From Pseudomonas iridis (GTDB taxonomy: Bacteria; Pseudomonadota; Gammaproteobacteria; Pseudomonadales; Pseudomonadaceae), in the NCBI RefSeq assembly GCF_017980685.1, contig NZ_JACXXO010000011.1:1-64000 (forward strand): a stretch of DNA of 64,000 nt, in the 5' to 3' direction. Numbering within the stretch: the stretch's first letter is position 1; each line of letters opens with the position of its first letter. The translations under genes were made by a program, and so were the position numbers. The notes below the pieces were generated by a model. That model was not told the origin of the DNA and ran no database searches. It saw only the letters and a program-made list of their open reading frames with translations. Below are positions 1-8,888 of the stretch, piece by piece.

Positions 1-193
1 AGCACGATCAGAGGAAAGAGCCGTGAATTAAAGACAAGAAGGGTCTGTTTTTCGGCCGACTTGGATTTTTTGAACCTCAAGCAGCGAGGGCCTCAAAAAT
101 CGGTGGGTACTTCAGACCTTCCCTAAAAGAGACGTAGGAAACGTTGAATTAACCAAGCCCGAAGATAAGTGCGCCAAAATCATTGCCATCAGC
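1..193. other. Left edge, no assigned gene
   Basis: No complete gene is visible. The frame of the next gene stays open back to position 74, after an in-frame TGA at 71-73, so either the hydrolase starts further upstream or this is the tail of another coding region. The stretch is AT-rich compared with the galactonate cluster. Confidence 0.4.
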
Positions 194-829
194 ATGAAGA
201 AGGTATTTATTTTATTTGTCGGTGGGGCTGGAGATCAGGAACGTTACTACATGAGCGGGCCGAACTGGAACGTGACCCATGTTCAAACTAAAGTAGTGGC
301 TGATGCTGATGCTGATGCGCTTTGCTATTTTTCGAAATGCGATATGAAAGCATTGGCCTATAATAAGTTCTTGACGGATGACGATCTGGCGAAAAATGTA
401 TTGGTTGAAGCTCCTGATAAAACGACACCTGTTTATATCATCGGGCATAGTTTGGGCGGTTGGAACGGTGCACACCTCTCCAGTGTTTTGACGGATAAGG
501 GCTACAAAGTCAGAATGTTGATCACGATAGACCCCGTGGGCCAGGGAAAGATCGTCTATGGTATTTCAACCATTTACAGGCGAAAACCTGAGCCAAAGGC
601 GGAGTTCTGGATAAATATCCGCGCGGCGAAAATCCAGAATCGGGACATATCGGATACTGTTGCAGACTTTGGTGAACAGTGGGAGATAACTTCAGGTCCC
701 AATGTCAGTGGTCGAGTCGATGTCAATCACGCAGATGCGGATATTATGTTTGATCAAAAACTGGAGGGTGGGAAGTCGGCTCGTCAATTGCTGGCGGACT
801 CGATACTCGGTTATCTCAGGGAGAAATAG
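194..829 (+). CDS. Small alpha/beta-hydrolase fold protein, lipase-like
   Basis: Protein of 211 aa. The motif GHSLGG at residues 84-89 is a GxSxG nucleophile elbow with Ser86. Asp113 (TIDPVGQG) and His179 (DVNHAD) are placed as the rest of a catalytic triad. This suggests an esterase, lipase or thioesterase; the substrate cannot be told. No signal peptide is seen. ATG 194 has no clear ribosome binding site and the frame is open upstream to 74, so the start is uncertain. Two related lipoprotein genes follow, the first only 3 bases after the stop, so they are probably co-transcribed. Base composition is more AT-rich than the cluster downstream. A hydrolase followed by tandem lipoproteins resembles phospholipase effector-immunity arrangements, but nothing in the sequence proves that. 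Confidence 0.65.
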   Translation: MKKVFILFVGGAGDQERYYMSGPNWNVTHVQTKVVADADADALCYFSKCDMKALAYNKFLTDDDLAKNVLVEAPDKTTPVYIIGHSLGGWNGAHLSSVLTDKGYKVRMLITIDPVGQGKIVYGISTIYRRKPEPKAEFWINIRAAKIQNRDISDTVADFGEQWEITSGPNVSGRVDVNHADADIMFDQKLEGGKSARQLLADSILGYLREK

Positions 830-832
830 ACT

Positions 833-1327
833 GTGAATAGAATTTTTTTGGCAATCGCCATATTGCTATGCAGTTCATGTTCCTCGAATCATGGCAGGCA
901 AATAGCGGTGCTTGACTTTCAAAGCGTTTCAATTACGCCGAGCGGGAGTTCGTTTTTCGTTTGGTTCTCGAGTGATACGGATCTGTAAGGATTATTCCAG
1001 TCTAAAATCGGCGAGGAGTTGGTTTGTACTCTGGATGATGATCTGGATTTTTCTATTGGTCATTACCAGAAACGATACGGTAGCGGTATCGTTGAGGCGA
1101 GTGAGAACTCTTCGAAAGGAAAATATATCGCCCGAGTTATTTTTCGAGAGACCGGAGACGTGCAGGGCAAGGAACTTATTCTTGAGGGCGATAGGTTGCG
1201 CAGTGCCTTGAGGGCGCACCCATTTATCGTATGTACGTTTAGAGTGAATACAACGAAATATAAAACCTACTTTTCGGAGTTTATGCGCATCCCTTCAGAG
1301 GACTTTACAAGGGCACTCGGCAGGTGA
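833..1327 (+). pseudogene. Lipoprotein gene interrupted by an in-frame TAA
   Basis: From GTG 833 the frame encodes a lipoprotein signal (AILLCSSC) and about 50 residues, then meets TAA at 986-988. The same frame continues without further stops to TGA 1325-1327 (QSKIGEELVCTLDDDLDFS...). Both halves match the N-terminal half of the next gene in order: LDFQSVSI against LEFVSIDH, and CTLDDDLDFS against CSLDGDLDFS. A single nonsense change (or a sequencing error) therefore splits what looks like a paralogue of the 1455 gene. The start follows the hydrolase stop by 3 bases. Without the stop the product would be about 164 aa. Confidence 0.6.
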
Positions 1328-1344
1328 GGACGGCTGGATAACAT

Positions 1345-1461
1345 GTAGTAAGAGATGTCGGTTTTTCCAATGTGATGTACGTTTCTGATGATAGTGTTTT
1401 TCGTGCTCTGGCTGGCCGCAACGAGCTTGTGCGTGTTATCGAACAGAGGGCTAAATGTTGA
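1345..1461 (+). other. Possible gene remnant before the second lipoprotein gene
   Basis: An open stretch reads VVRDVGFSNVMYVSDD and on to QRAKC, ending in a TGA that overlaps the ATG of the next gene. It begins just after an in-frame TAA at 1339-1341 and has no convincing start or ribosome binding site. It may be the tail of a deleted gene copy. Low confidence. Confidence 0.2.
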
Positions 1462-2384
1462 GTTTGCGAATTTTTAAATGGCTTTTGGTCGGTGGTTTTT
1501 TATCGTGTGCGGCTTGCATGCATCTGGATGTCCCTCCCGCCAGGCTTGAGTTTGTCTCGATCGATCACCTGAGTTCTTCCTATTACGATCTGCGTTTCAC
1601 ATCCGACAGAAATCTGATCGACTTGTATAAGGTGCATGGGCGACAAGGTCAGATCGGCACCTCGATCCAGTGCTCGCTGGATGGCGATCTGGACTTTTCC
1701 GTCGAACATCAAATCGCGCTTGAAGCTGCCGGAACTGTCAGTGAAATGCGATTGATCGAAGGTGATCGTCGTTATGAAATGTTTGCAAGTATCCGGGTCG
1801 AGAACCATGTCATCAATGATGGTCATAACGAGATCAGGCCCGTTGAGTTGGTGCAGCTCCTCAAACCGCAGGAATACATTCCATGCAAAGTGGTGATTAC
1901 TGCGTTTGCGTTCGTGGCGTATTACTCAAAGGTCATGTATTTGCCCACCTCGCGGTTTATCGCCGCTGTGGAAAACCCGCGGGTGGCGCCTTCACGCCTG
2001 ACGCTCAAACCCTCTGATCAACCGCGAACGTGGGTGCCCTTTGCGCCCCTGTGCATTCTGCGCTGGCGCTATGAACGGTCGCCGATGTATGACCAGATCG
2101 ACAGTCTCGGTTTATGTAGCGACGTGCCCTATGCCGGCATGCTCGCTTCATTCGCGCCATACAAGACCAAATTACGACTTGTTTCAGAGGTAGATGAAAC
2201 TCCCGCGCCGCTGGCGGCGTACACCATCATCAGAGGGGATGGGCGCCTGGAGCCCGGTGTAACCGATCAGGAAGGGCGGACGCATGAAGTCGGAGCCAGC
2301 GAACATGAAGTACTGCGCGTCATCCTCGATAAAAAACTGCAACCCGTAAAGCGATGGACGCCGTGGATTGAATACGTCCCATAA
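1455..2384 (+). CDS. Putative lipoprotein, unknown function
   Basis: Protein of 309 aa with a hydrophobic N-terminus ending in LSCAAC, so probably exported and perhaps lipidated at Cys, though the lipobox is imperfect. The mature part is predicted soluble and rich in beta-forming residues. Residues 30-160 are clearly related to the broken gene just upstream. The C-terminal half (about 180-309) has no counterpart there. The ATG is preceded by GAGGG. I do not recognise the family. Its position behind a lipase-like gene suggests an inhibitor or immunity role, which is inference only. Confidence 0.7.
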   Translation: MLSLRIFKWLLVGGFLSCAACMHLDVPPARLEFVSIDHLSSSYYDLRFTSDRNLIDLYKVHGRQGQIGTSIQCSLDGDLDFSVEHQIALEAAGTVSEMRLIEGDRRYEMFASIRVENHVINDGHNEIRPVELVQLLKPQEYIPCKVVITAFAFVAYYSKVMYLPTSRFIAAVENPRVAPSRLTLKPSDQPRTWVPFAPLCILRWRYERSPMYDQIDSLGLCSDVPYAGMLASFAPYKTKLRLVSEVDETPAPLAAYTIIRGDGRLEPGVTDQEGRTHEVGASEHEVLRVILDKKLQPVKRWTPWIEYVP

Positions 2385-2405
2385 TATGGGATGCAAAATT
2401 ACATA

Positions 2406-2435
2406 TTGAGATTTTCAGCTTGAGAGGTCTATAGT
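2406..2435 (+). promoter_or_regulatory. Candidate sigma-70 promoter of the dgo cluster
   Basis: TTGAGA (2406-2411) and TATAGT (2430-2435) are separated by 18 bp and lie about 40 bp upstream of dgoK. Both hexamers are close to consensus. No transcript data were available. Confidence 0.4.
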
Positions 2436-2473
2436 CCGTCGCACTCACTGCCAAAAACAAAACAGGTGAAGCG

Positions 2474-3463
2474 ATGCTGGCGCAATTGATCGCGCTCGAT
2501 TGGGGGACGACCTCATTACGTGCTTACAAACTCGCGGCGGGCGGTGTGGTGCTGGAGCAGCGCTCGCTGTCGTCCGGGATCATGCAACTGCCGAAGACCC
2601 CGCGAGTCATCAACGGGCGCGAATGTGCCGACGGTTTTGAACTGGCCTTTGATGAGGCCTGTGGCGACTGGCTTGATGCGCAGCCGGATCTGCCGGTGAT
2701 CGCTTGTGGCATGGTCGGCAGCGCGCAAGGCTGGCGCGAAGCCGCCTACTGCGACACGCCGGCGAACGTCGCCAATCTCGGAAACTCCCTACAAACCGTT
2801 ATCAGTCTTCGCGGCGCGCGAGTGCATATCGTGCCGGGCGTGATTCAGCGTTCCCGTCTGCCGAACGTGATGCGCGGCGAAGAGACCCAAGTGCTGGGCG
2901 TTCTGCAGAACCTCCCGGTCGAGGCGGGCGGTGATCTGTTGATCGGCCTGCCGGGCAGTCACTCGAAATGGGTCGAAGTGGTCGATGGCTGCATCACCCA
3001 TTTCGATACCTTCATGACCGGCGAAGTGTTCGCGGTGCTCAGCGAACACAGCATTCTCGGCCGCACCCAACAGCAAGGCGCCGCTTTCGATGGCCAGGCA
3101 TTTGACCGCGGTGTGCAGGTTGCGCTGTCGGCGGACGGTGAACTCGGCGTGCTCTCTACATTGTTCAGTGCCCGGACCCTGGGCCTGACTGGCGAACTCA
3201 GCCCGACGGCGCAGGCTGATTACTTGTCCGGCCTGATGATTGGCCATGAACTGGCTGCACTTGCCGCCGCTCAGCGCCGTCGCCGCAACAGCGTGCATCT
3301 TCCCTCGATCATCCTCATTGGCAATGCGCAACTGTGCACACGTTATAGCCGTGCCCTGGACGCCTGTGGCTTCGCCAACGTGACGCTGGCCGAGCAGGCC
3401 ACCGAGCGTGGCTTGTGGCAACTGGCGCTGGCCGCCGGACTGATCGATTCCTCATCCCGTTAA
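2474..3463 (+). CDS. dgoK: 2-dehydro-3-deoxygalactonokinase
   Basis: Protein of 329 aa. It phosphorylates 2-keto-3-deoxygalactonate with ATP, the second step of D-galactonate breakdown in the cytoplasm. The N-terminus LDWGTTSLRAY is the phosphate-binding start of this sugar-acid kinase family, and GLPGSHSKWVEV near residue 160 is characteristic of DgoK. Length fits the family. It is the first gene of a cluster with the matching aldolase, dehydratase and transporter, which supports galactonate as substrate. The start follows AGGTGAAGCG at a normal distance. Confidence 0.9.
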   Translation: MLAQLIALDWGTTSLRAYKLAAGGVVLEQRSLSSGIMQLPKTPRVINGRECADGFELAFDEACGDWLDAQPDLPVIACGMVGSAQGWREAAYCDTPANVANLGNSLQTVISLRGARVHIVPGVIQRSRLPNVMRGEETQVLGVLQNLPVEAGGDLLIGLPGSHSKWVEVVDGCITHFDTFMTGEVFAVLSEHSILGRTQQQGAAFDGQAFDRGVQVALSADGELGVLSTLFSARTLGLTGELSPTAQADYLSGLMIGHELAALAAAQRRRRNSVHLPSIILIGNAQLCTRYSRALDACGFANVTLAEQATERGLWQLALAAGLIDSSSR

Positions 3464-3482
3464 CCCCGACTGGAGGCCTGAC

Positions 3483-4103
3483 ATGCTCAAGCAAGCATTG
3501 GCGCAAAACGGTCTGATCGCGATTCTGCGTGGCCTGCATCCGCAGGAAGCTGCTGCTGTGGGAGAAGTCCTGTATGCGGCCGGATTTCGCGTCATCGAAG
3601 TACCGCTCAATTCCCCTTCGCCGTACGAAAGTATCGCCATCCTGCGTAAGGCCTTGCCACCCGATTGCCTGATCGGTGCCGGTACGGTGTTGACCCCGGA
3701 ACAGGTCGAATTGGTGAAGGAGGCCGGCGGCCAGGTGATCGTCATGCCCCACAGCGATGCCAAGGTCTTGCGTGCGGCAAAAGCGGCGGGGCTTTACCTG
3801 TCGCCGGGCGTTGCCACGCCGACCGAAGCCTTCGCGGCGCTGGAGGAGGGCGCGGACATTCTCAAGCTCTTCCCGGCCGAGCAGATGGGGCCGGCGGTCG
3901 TCAAAGCCTGGCTGGCGGTGTTGCCCAGCGGGACGATTCTGGCGCCGGTCGGTGGCATCACCCCGGACAACATGCAGGTGTTCATCGACGCTGGCGTCAA
4001 GGGTTTCGGTCTCGGCTCGGGGCTGTTCAAGCCGGGGATGAGCGTTGAGCAAGTAGCGGCGAATGCCAAGGCCTATGTGGCTGCCTGGAAAGCCCTTCGC
4101 TAA
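3483..4103 (+). CDS. dgoA: 2-dehydro-3-deoxy-6-phosphogalactonate aldolase
   Basis: Protein of 206 aa of the KDPG/KDPGal class I aldolase family. It cleaves 2-keto-3-deoxy-6-phosphogalactonate to pyruvate and glyceraldehyde-3-phosphate. Lys128 in ILKLFPAE is the expected Schiff-base lysine, and Glu39 in RVIEVPLNS is the conserved acid/base region. The ATG is preceded by GGAGG and lies 19 bp after dgoK, consistent with one operon. The protein is a single domain, unlike the old fused DgoA-DgoD annotation in enterobacteria. Confidence 0.92.
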   Translation: MLKQALAQNGLIAILRGLHPQEAAAVGEVLYAAGFRVIEVPLNSPSPYESIAILRKALPPDCLIGAGTVLTPEQVELVKEAGGQVIVMPHSDAKVLRAAKAAGLYLSPGVATPTEAFAALEEGADILKLFPAEQMGPAVVKAWLAVLPSGTILAPVGGITPDNMQVFIDAGVKGFGLGSGLFKPGMSVEQVAANAKAYVAAWKALR

Positions 4104-4149
4104 GACTTTTTGGCGCTGCGAGCGCTACCTCTACAAGAGAGACAACAAG

Positions 4150-5298
4150 ATGAAAATCACCAAACTCACCACCTTCATCGTTCCGCCGCGCTGGTGCTTC
4201 CTCAAGATCGAAACCGACGAAGGCGTGACCGGTTGGGGCGAGCCTGTGGTTGAAGGTCGCGCACACACGGTGGCAGCGGCTGTTGAGGAATTGTCCGACT
4301 ACCTGATCGGCAAAGACCCACGCAACATCGAGGACATCTGGACGGTGTTGTATCGCGGCGGCTTCTACCGTGGCGGCGCGATCCACATGAGTGCGCTGGC
4401 CGGTATCGATCAGGCGCTGTGGGACATCAAAGGCAAGGCCCTTGGTGTGTCGGTCAGCGATTTGCTCGGTGGTCAGGTGCGCGACAAGATTCGCGTGTAT
4501 TCGTGGATCGGCGGCGACCGTCCGGCTGACACCGCGCGTGCAGCGAAAGAGGCCGTGAGCCGTGGTTTTACCGCGGTAAAAATGAACGGCACGGAAGAAC
4601 TGCAGTTTCTCGATACCTTCGAAAAAGTCGATCTCGCCCTGGCCAACGTCGCCGCAGTGCGTGATGCGGTCGGACCGAACGTCGGCATCGGTGTCGACTT
4701 CCATGGTCGGGTGCACAAGCCGATGGCCAAGGTGCTGATGAAGGAACTCGACCCCTACAAACTGATGTTCATCGAAGAGCCGGTGCTCAGCGAGAACTAC
4801 GAAGCGCTGAAAGAACTGGCACCTTTGACCAGCACGCCAATTGCACTGGGCGAGCGGCTGTTCTCGCGTTGGGACTTTAAACGCGTGTTGAGCGAAGGCT
4901 ACGTCGACATCATCCAGCCGGATGCCTCCCACGCTGGCGGCATTACCGAAACCCGCAAGATCGCCAACATGGCCGAAGCCTATGACGTGGCGCTGGCGCT
5001 GCATTGCCCGCTGGGGCCGATTGCGCTGGCGGCGTGTTTGCAACTGGACGCGGTTTGTTACAACGCGTTTATCCAGGAGCAAAGCCTGGGCATCCATTAC
5101 AACGAGAGCAATGACTTGCTCGACTATGTAAAAGATCCGCAGGTGTTCGATTACGACAAAGGCTTTGTGAAGATTCCGAACGGGCCGGGGTTGGGTATCG
5201 AGATCAACGAGGAATATGTGATCGAACGCGCGGCGGTCGGTCACCGCTGGCGCAACCCGATCTGGCGCCATGCCGATGGCAGTTTTGCTGAGTGGTGA
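4150..5298 (+). CDS. dgoD: D-galactonate dehydratase
   Basis: Protein of 382 aa of the enolase superfamily. It dehydrates D-galactonate to 2-keto-3-deoxygalactonate, the first pathway step. Asp183 and His185 (GVDFHGR) and Glu209 (FIEEPV) fall at the numbering known for the E. coli enzyme; LGERLF and ALHCPLGP supply the third metal ligand and second histidine. The in-frame extension back to 4063 overlaps dgoA and was rejected because ATG 4150 gives the family N-terminus MKITKLTTF. It lies 46 bp after dgoA. Confidence 0.95.
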   Translation: MKITKLTTFIVPPRWCFLKIETDEGVTGWGEPVVEGRAHTVAAAVEELSDYLIGKDPRNIEDIWTVLYRGGFYRGGAIHMSALAGIDQALWDIKGKALGVSVSDLLGGQVRDKIRVYSWIGGDRPADTARAAKEAVSRGFTAVKMNGTEELQFLDTFEKVDLALANVAAVRDAVGPNVGIGVDFHGRVHKPMAKVLMKELDPYKLMFIEEPVLSENYEALKELAPLTSTPIALGERLFSRWDFKRVLSEGYVDIIQPDASHAGGITETRKIANMAEAYDVALALHCPLGPIALAACLQLDAVCYNAFIQEQSLGIHYNESNDLLDYVKDPQVFDYDKGFVKIPNGPGLGIEINEEYVIERAAVGHRWRNPIWRHADGSFAEW

Positions 5299-5321
5299 GT
5301 CCAGCCTGACACACCACTATT

Positions 5322-5416
5322 CCCTGTGGGAGCTGGCTTGCCAGCGATGGCGGCGGCACGTCCAACACTGATGTGACAGACACACCGCAATCGCTGGCAA
5401 GCCAGCTCCCACAGGG
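5322..5416. repeat. REPIN (paired inverted REP), copy 1
   Basis: Two perfect 27-nt arms in inverted orientation (5322-5348 and 5390-5416), each containing GTGGGAGCTGGCTTGCCAGC or its complement, enclose about 41 bp. The same arms recur at 9793-9888 and 25360-25430. It lies between dgoD and the transporter gene, and could stabilise the upstream mRNA or reduce readthrough. Confidence 0.9.
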
Positions 5417-5470
5417 TTCCGTGCAAGTCTTAAGACTGTCCTCAAATAAACATAAGAAGAGGCATCTCTC

Positions 5471-6781
5471 ATGCAACCGCAAACCCTCACCGGGCAGGCG
5501 TCTTTAGTCACGCCTAGCCGAAAGCGTTTTTTCATCATGGTGTTGCTGTTTATCACCGTGGTCATCAACTACCTCGACCGCAGCAACCTGTCGATTGCCG
5601 CCCCGGCCCTGACCAGCGAGCTGGGCATCGATCCGATTCACGTTGGCCTGATCTTCTCCGCATTCGGCTGGACCTACGCTGCGATGCAAATCCCCGGTGG
5701 CTGGCTGGTGGATCGCGTGCCGCCACGCATTCTTTATAGCGTCGCGTTGCTGTTGTGGTCGATCGCCACGGTGATGCTGGGTTTTGCCGCCAGTTTCATC
5801 GCGCTGTTCGTCCTGCGCATGGCAGTCGGCGCGCTGGAAGCTCCGGCCTATCCAATCAACAGCCGCGTCGTTACCACCTGGTTTCCCGAGCGTGAACGCG
5901 CCACGGCGATTGGTTTTTACACGTCCGGGCAGTTCGTGGGTCTGGCCTTCCTCACGCCGGTTCTTGCGTGGCTGCAACACGAATTCGGCTGGCACATGGT
6001 GTTTGTCGCGACAGGTGCGGTGGGCATTATCTGGGCGGCAATCTGGTACGCGGTGTATCGCGAGCCCCGGGATTTCAAGGGTGCCAACGATGCAGAAATC
6101 GAGCTGATCCGCGAGGGCGGCGGGCTGGTGGATATCCAGGCCGACAGCGCCAAGGTCAAAGCCAAATTCAGCTGGACCGATCTCGGCATTGTTCTCACTA
6201 AACGCAAGTTGTGGGGCATCTACCTCGGCCAGTTCTGCCTGAACTCGACACTGTGGTTTTTCCTGACGTGGTTCCCGACCTACCTGGTGAAATATCGCGG
6301 CATGGACTTCATCAAGTCTGGCTTGCTGGCCTCGTTGCCGTTTCTCGCCGCGTTCGTAGGCGTGTTGTGCTCGGGGTTCTTTTCCGACTTCTTGATTCGT
6401 CGTGGTTACACCATTGGTTTTGCGCGCAAGTTGCCGATCATTGGCGGACTACTGATTTCCACTTCCATCATCGGCGCCAACTTCGTCGAGTCGACGCCGC
6501 TGGTGATTGCCTTTCTGGCTCTGGCGTTTTTTGGCAATGGACTGGCCTCGATCACCTGGTCGCTGGTGTCGACACTGGCGCCGGCACGCCTGCTCGGCCT
6601 GACCGGTGGAGTGTTCAACTTCATCGGCAACCTGTCGGCGATTGCAACGCCGATCGTGATCGGTTTCCTCGCCAGCGGGGATTCGTTCGCCCCGGCGATC
6701 ACCTATATCGCGGTTCTGGCGTTGATCGGTGCATTGTCCTACGTGCTGCTGGTGGGCAAGGTTGAACGTATCGAGTTGTAG
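5471..6781 (+). CDS. MFS transporter, likely D-galactonate uptake
   Basis: Protein of 436 aa with about 12 predicted membrane helices. It belongs to the anion:cation symporter branch of the major facilitator superfamily, which includes DgoT: NYLDRSNLSIAAPAL in helix 1 and GWLVDRVPPR in the loop after helix 2 are typical. Inner membrane, proton-coupled sugar-acid import. Substrate is inferred from its place between dgoD and the regulator. AAGAGG precedes the start. A REPIN separates it from dgoD, so it may have its own expression level. Confidence 0.85.
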   Translation: MQPQTLTGQASLVTPSRKRFFIMVLLFITVVINYLDRSNLSIAAPALTSELGIDPIHVGLIFSAFGWTYAAMQIPGGWLVDRVPPRILYSVALLLWSIATVMLGFAASFIALFVLRMAVGALEAPAYPINSRVVTTWFPERERATAIGFYTSGQFVGLAFLTPVLAWLQHEFGWHMVFVATGAVGIIWAAIWYAVYREPRDFKGANDAEIELIREGGGLVDIQADSAKVKAKFSWTDLGIVLTKRKLWGIYLGQFCLNSTLWFFLTWFPTYLVKYRGMDFIKSGLLASLPFLAAFVGVLCSGFFSDFLIRRGYTIGFARKLPIIGGLLISTSIIGANFVESTPLVIAFLALAFFGNGLASITWSLVSTLAPARLLGLTGGVFNFIGNLSAIATPIVIGFLASGDSFAPAITYIAVLALIGALSYVLLVGKVERIEL

Positions 6782-6841
6782 TGCTTAGCGTCGGGCGACC
6801 ATAATGCCGCCCGTTCCCTCGCTCAACGGTAAAGGCTGGAT

Positions 6842-7645
6842 ATGCAGGAAGACGCCCCGGAAAAAATCAAGGACGCCGCACCCACCGGCACCCAGACGCT
6901 GCTTCGCGGGCTGGGTGTGGTGCAGGCCGTGGCCAGCGGCGCGCGTGATCTCAAGGAGATTGCCCGGCTGATCGGCACCACGCGCAGCACCACCCATCGG
7001 CTGGCCAGTTGTCTGGTGGATGAGCGCTACCTGCGCGTGGTGCCGCAAGTCGGTTATCTGCTGGGGCCGAAGTTGATCGAGCTGGGCTTTCAGGCGCGTG
7101 AAGAGTTGCCGCTGGTGACGTTGGCCGGACCTTATCTGGATGAGTTGTCGGCACTGACCGGGGACACCGTTCACCTGGGGATTCGTGAAGGCGATGAAGT
7201 GCTGTATCTGCTGAAGAACCCGGGCCGCAACGGACCGGAAATGCGTTCGCGGGTAGGCCATCGTATGCCGCTGGCACGCACCGGGATCGGCAAGGCGTTG
7301 ATGCTCGATGATTCGCCGCAGGACTGGCAGCGTCTGTACGACATCAGTCTGCCGGCGGGTGGGAAAAGTCAGTTCTGGCCGCAGCATCCCCAGCAGTCGT
7401 GGGAACAGCTTGAACAACGCATGACCGATTACGTGGCCGGTGGCTACGCGTTCGATCTGGAAGACAACGAACCGTCGATCCGCTGTGTGGCGGCGCCGAT
7501 TCGGGATGCGAGCAAAGGCATTGTGGCGGCAATCAGCATCGCCAGCACCGTGCCCTATATGCCGCTGGAGAAAATGGCCGAGCTGATTCCCCTGATCAAA
7601 GGGGTCACAGCCCGGCTATCGGCGGAGCTGGGTTTAAAGGTGTGA
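6842..7645 (+). CDS. IclR-family transcriptional regulator, likely of the dgo genes
   Basis: Protein of 267 aa. Residues about 15-80 form a winged helix-turn-helix (LKEIARLIGTTRSTTHRLAS) and the rest is the IclR effector-binding domain. It is co-directional with and 60 bp behind the transporter gene. Its location suggests control of galactonate catabolism, probably sensing a sugar acid. In E. coli the corresponding regulator DgoR is of the GntR family, so this is a different regulator type for the same pathway. The stop codon abuts the convergent dehydrogenase gene. Confidence 0.85.
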   Translation: MQEDAPEKIKDAAPTGTQTLLRGLGVVQAVASGARDLKEIARLIGTTRSTTHRLASCLVDERYLRVVPQVGYLLGPKLIELGFQAREELPLVTLAGPYLDELSALTGDTVHLGIREGDEVLYLLKNPGRNGPEMRSRVGHRMPLARTGIGKALMLDDSPQDWQRLYDISLPAGGKSQFWPQHPQQSWEQLEQRMTDYVAGGYAFDLEDNEPSIRCVAAPIRDASKGIVAAISIASTVPYMPLEKMAELIPLIKGVTARLSAELGLKV

Positions 7646-8698
7646 TTAAACCTTGAGCGTTGCCATGTCGATCACGAAACGGTACTTCACGTCGCCGGCG
7701 ATCATGCGGGCGTAAGCCTCGTTGATCTGGCGGATGTCGAGCATTTCGATGTCGCAGGTGATGTTGTGCTCGGCGCAGAAATCCAGCACTTCCTGGGTTT
7801 CGGCAATGCCACCGATCAACGAGCCGGCGAGTACGCGGCGGCTCATCACCAGTTTGCCGGCGTGTACCGGTGGATCAACCGGCTCGATAAGGCCGACCAG
7901 AATGTGCACGCCGTCAAAGCGCAGGGTATCGAGGTACGGGTTGAGGTCGTGCTGCACCGGAATGGTGTCCAGCAGGAAGTCGAAGTAACCCGCGGCAGCC
8001 TTCATCTGCTCGGCGTCGGTGGAGACGATCACATGATCGGCGCCCTGACGACGACCTTCTTCAGCCTTGCTCGCCGAACGGGTGAACAGGGTTACTTCCG
8101 CGCCCATCGCCTTGGCGAACTTGATGCCCATGTGGCCCAGGCCACCCATGCCGAGAATCCCGACCTTGTCGCCAGCCTTGACGCCGTAATGCTTGAGCGG
8201 CGAGTAAGTGGTAATACCGGCGCAGAGAATTGGCGCGGCGCTGGCCAGGGCGAGTTTCTCCGGGATGCGGACGACGAAGTGCTCGCTGACGACGATGCTG
8301 TCGGAGTAGCCGCCCATAGTGTTGCTGCCGTCGACCCGGTCCGGGGTGGCGTACGTCATGGTCGGGCCTTCGAGGCAATACTGCTCGAGGTTCGACTGGC
8401 AGGCTTCGCAACTGCGGCAGGAGTCGACCATGCAGCCAACGCCGACCAGATCGCCTACTTTGTGTTTGGTGACATTCGCACCGATTGCGGTGACTTTTCC
8501 GACGATCTCGTGGCCGGGCATCAACGGGTAAACAGCGATGCCCCATTCGTTGCGTGCCTGGTGGATGTCGGAGTGGCAGACGCCGCAATAGAGAATTTCG
8601 ATGGCGACGTCGTCGGCGCGAGGGCTGCGGCGTTCGAATTTCATCGGGGCGAGGGGCGTGGTGGCCGATTGGGCGGCATAGCCGATAGCGGTATACAT
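7646..8698 (-). CDS. Zinc-dependent alcohol/aldehyde dehydrogenase, NAD(P)(H)
   Basis: Protein of 350 aa of the medium-chain dehydrogenase/reductase family, closest in pattern to the YahK/AdhC cinnamyl-alcohol-dehydrogenase type. Catalytic zinc ligands lie in GVCHSD and GHEIVG; the structural zinc site is the four-cysteine stretch SCRSCEACQSNLEQYC. The Rossmann motif is GMGGLGHMG. The start MYTAIGYAAQ at 8698 has GAGG just upstream; the longer frame to 8854 was rejected. It is divergent from an AraC-type gene, a pairing typical of aldehyde-responsive reductases. Confidence 0.85.
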   Translation of the reverse strand: MYTAIGYAAQSATTPLAPMKFERRSPRADDVAIEILYCGVCHSDIHQARNEWGIAVYPLMPGHEIVGKVTAIGANVTKHKVGDLVGVGCMVDSCRSCEACQSNLEQYCLEGPTMTYATPDRVDGSNTMGGYSDSIVVSEHFVVRIPEKLALASAAPILCAGITTYSPLKHYGVKAGDKVGILGMGGLGHMGIKFAKAMGAEVTLFTRSASKAEEGRRQGADHVIVSTDAEQMKAAAGYFDFLLDTIPVQHDLNPYLDTLRFDGVHILVGLIEPVDPPVHAGKLVMSRRVLAGSLIGGIAETQEVLDFCAEHNITCDIEMLDIRQINEAYARMIAGDVKYRFVIDMATLKV

Positions 8699-8888
8699 GT
8701 GAAACCTCGCAAAAGCAGTGACAAGTGAGGCGGCGCATTTTGGGCGCCGCGCCACTGTCCGGCCATGGCGATTCCTCCGGGTCTCATGCCTAATCCTCCG
8801 GCATGCAGGTTTGTTCAGTCGCATTGGCAAAAGGATCTGCGATGATGCTTTCATGCCTTTTTCCGTTACTTTTTTCTGAAGAACCTCG

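Noticed and set aside
4063..4149. N-terminal extension of dgoD
   Set aside because: It overlaps dgoA and the family N-terminus begins at ATG 4150.
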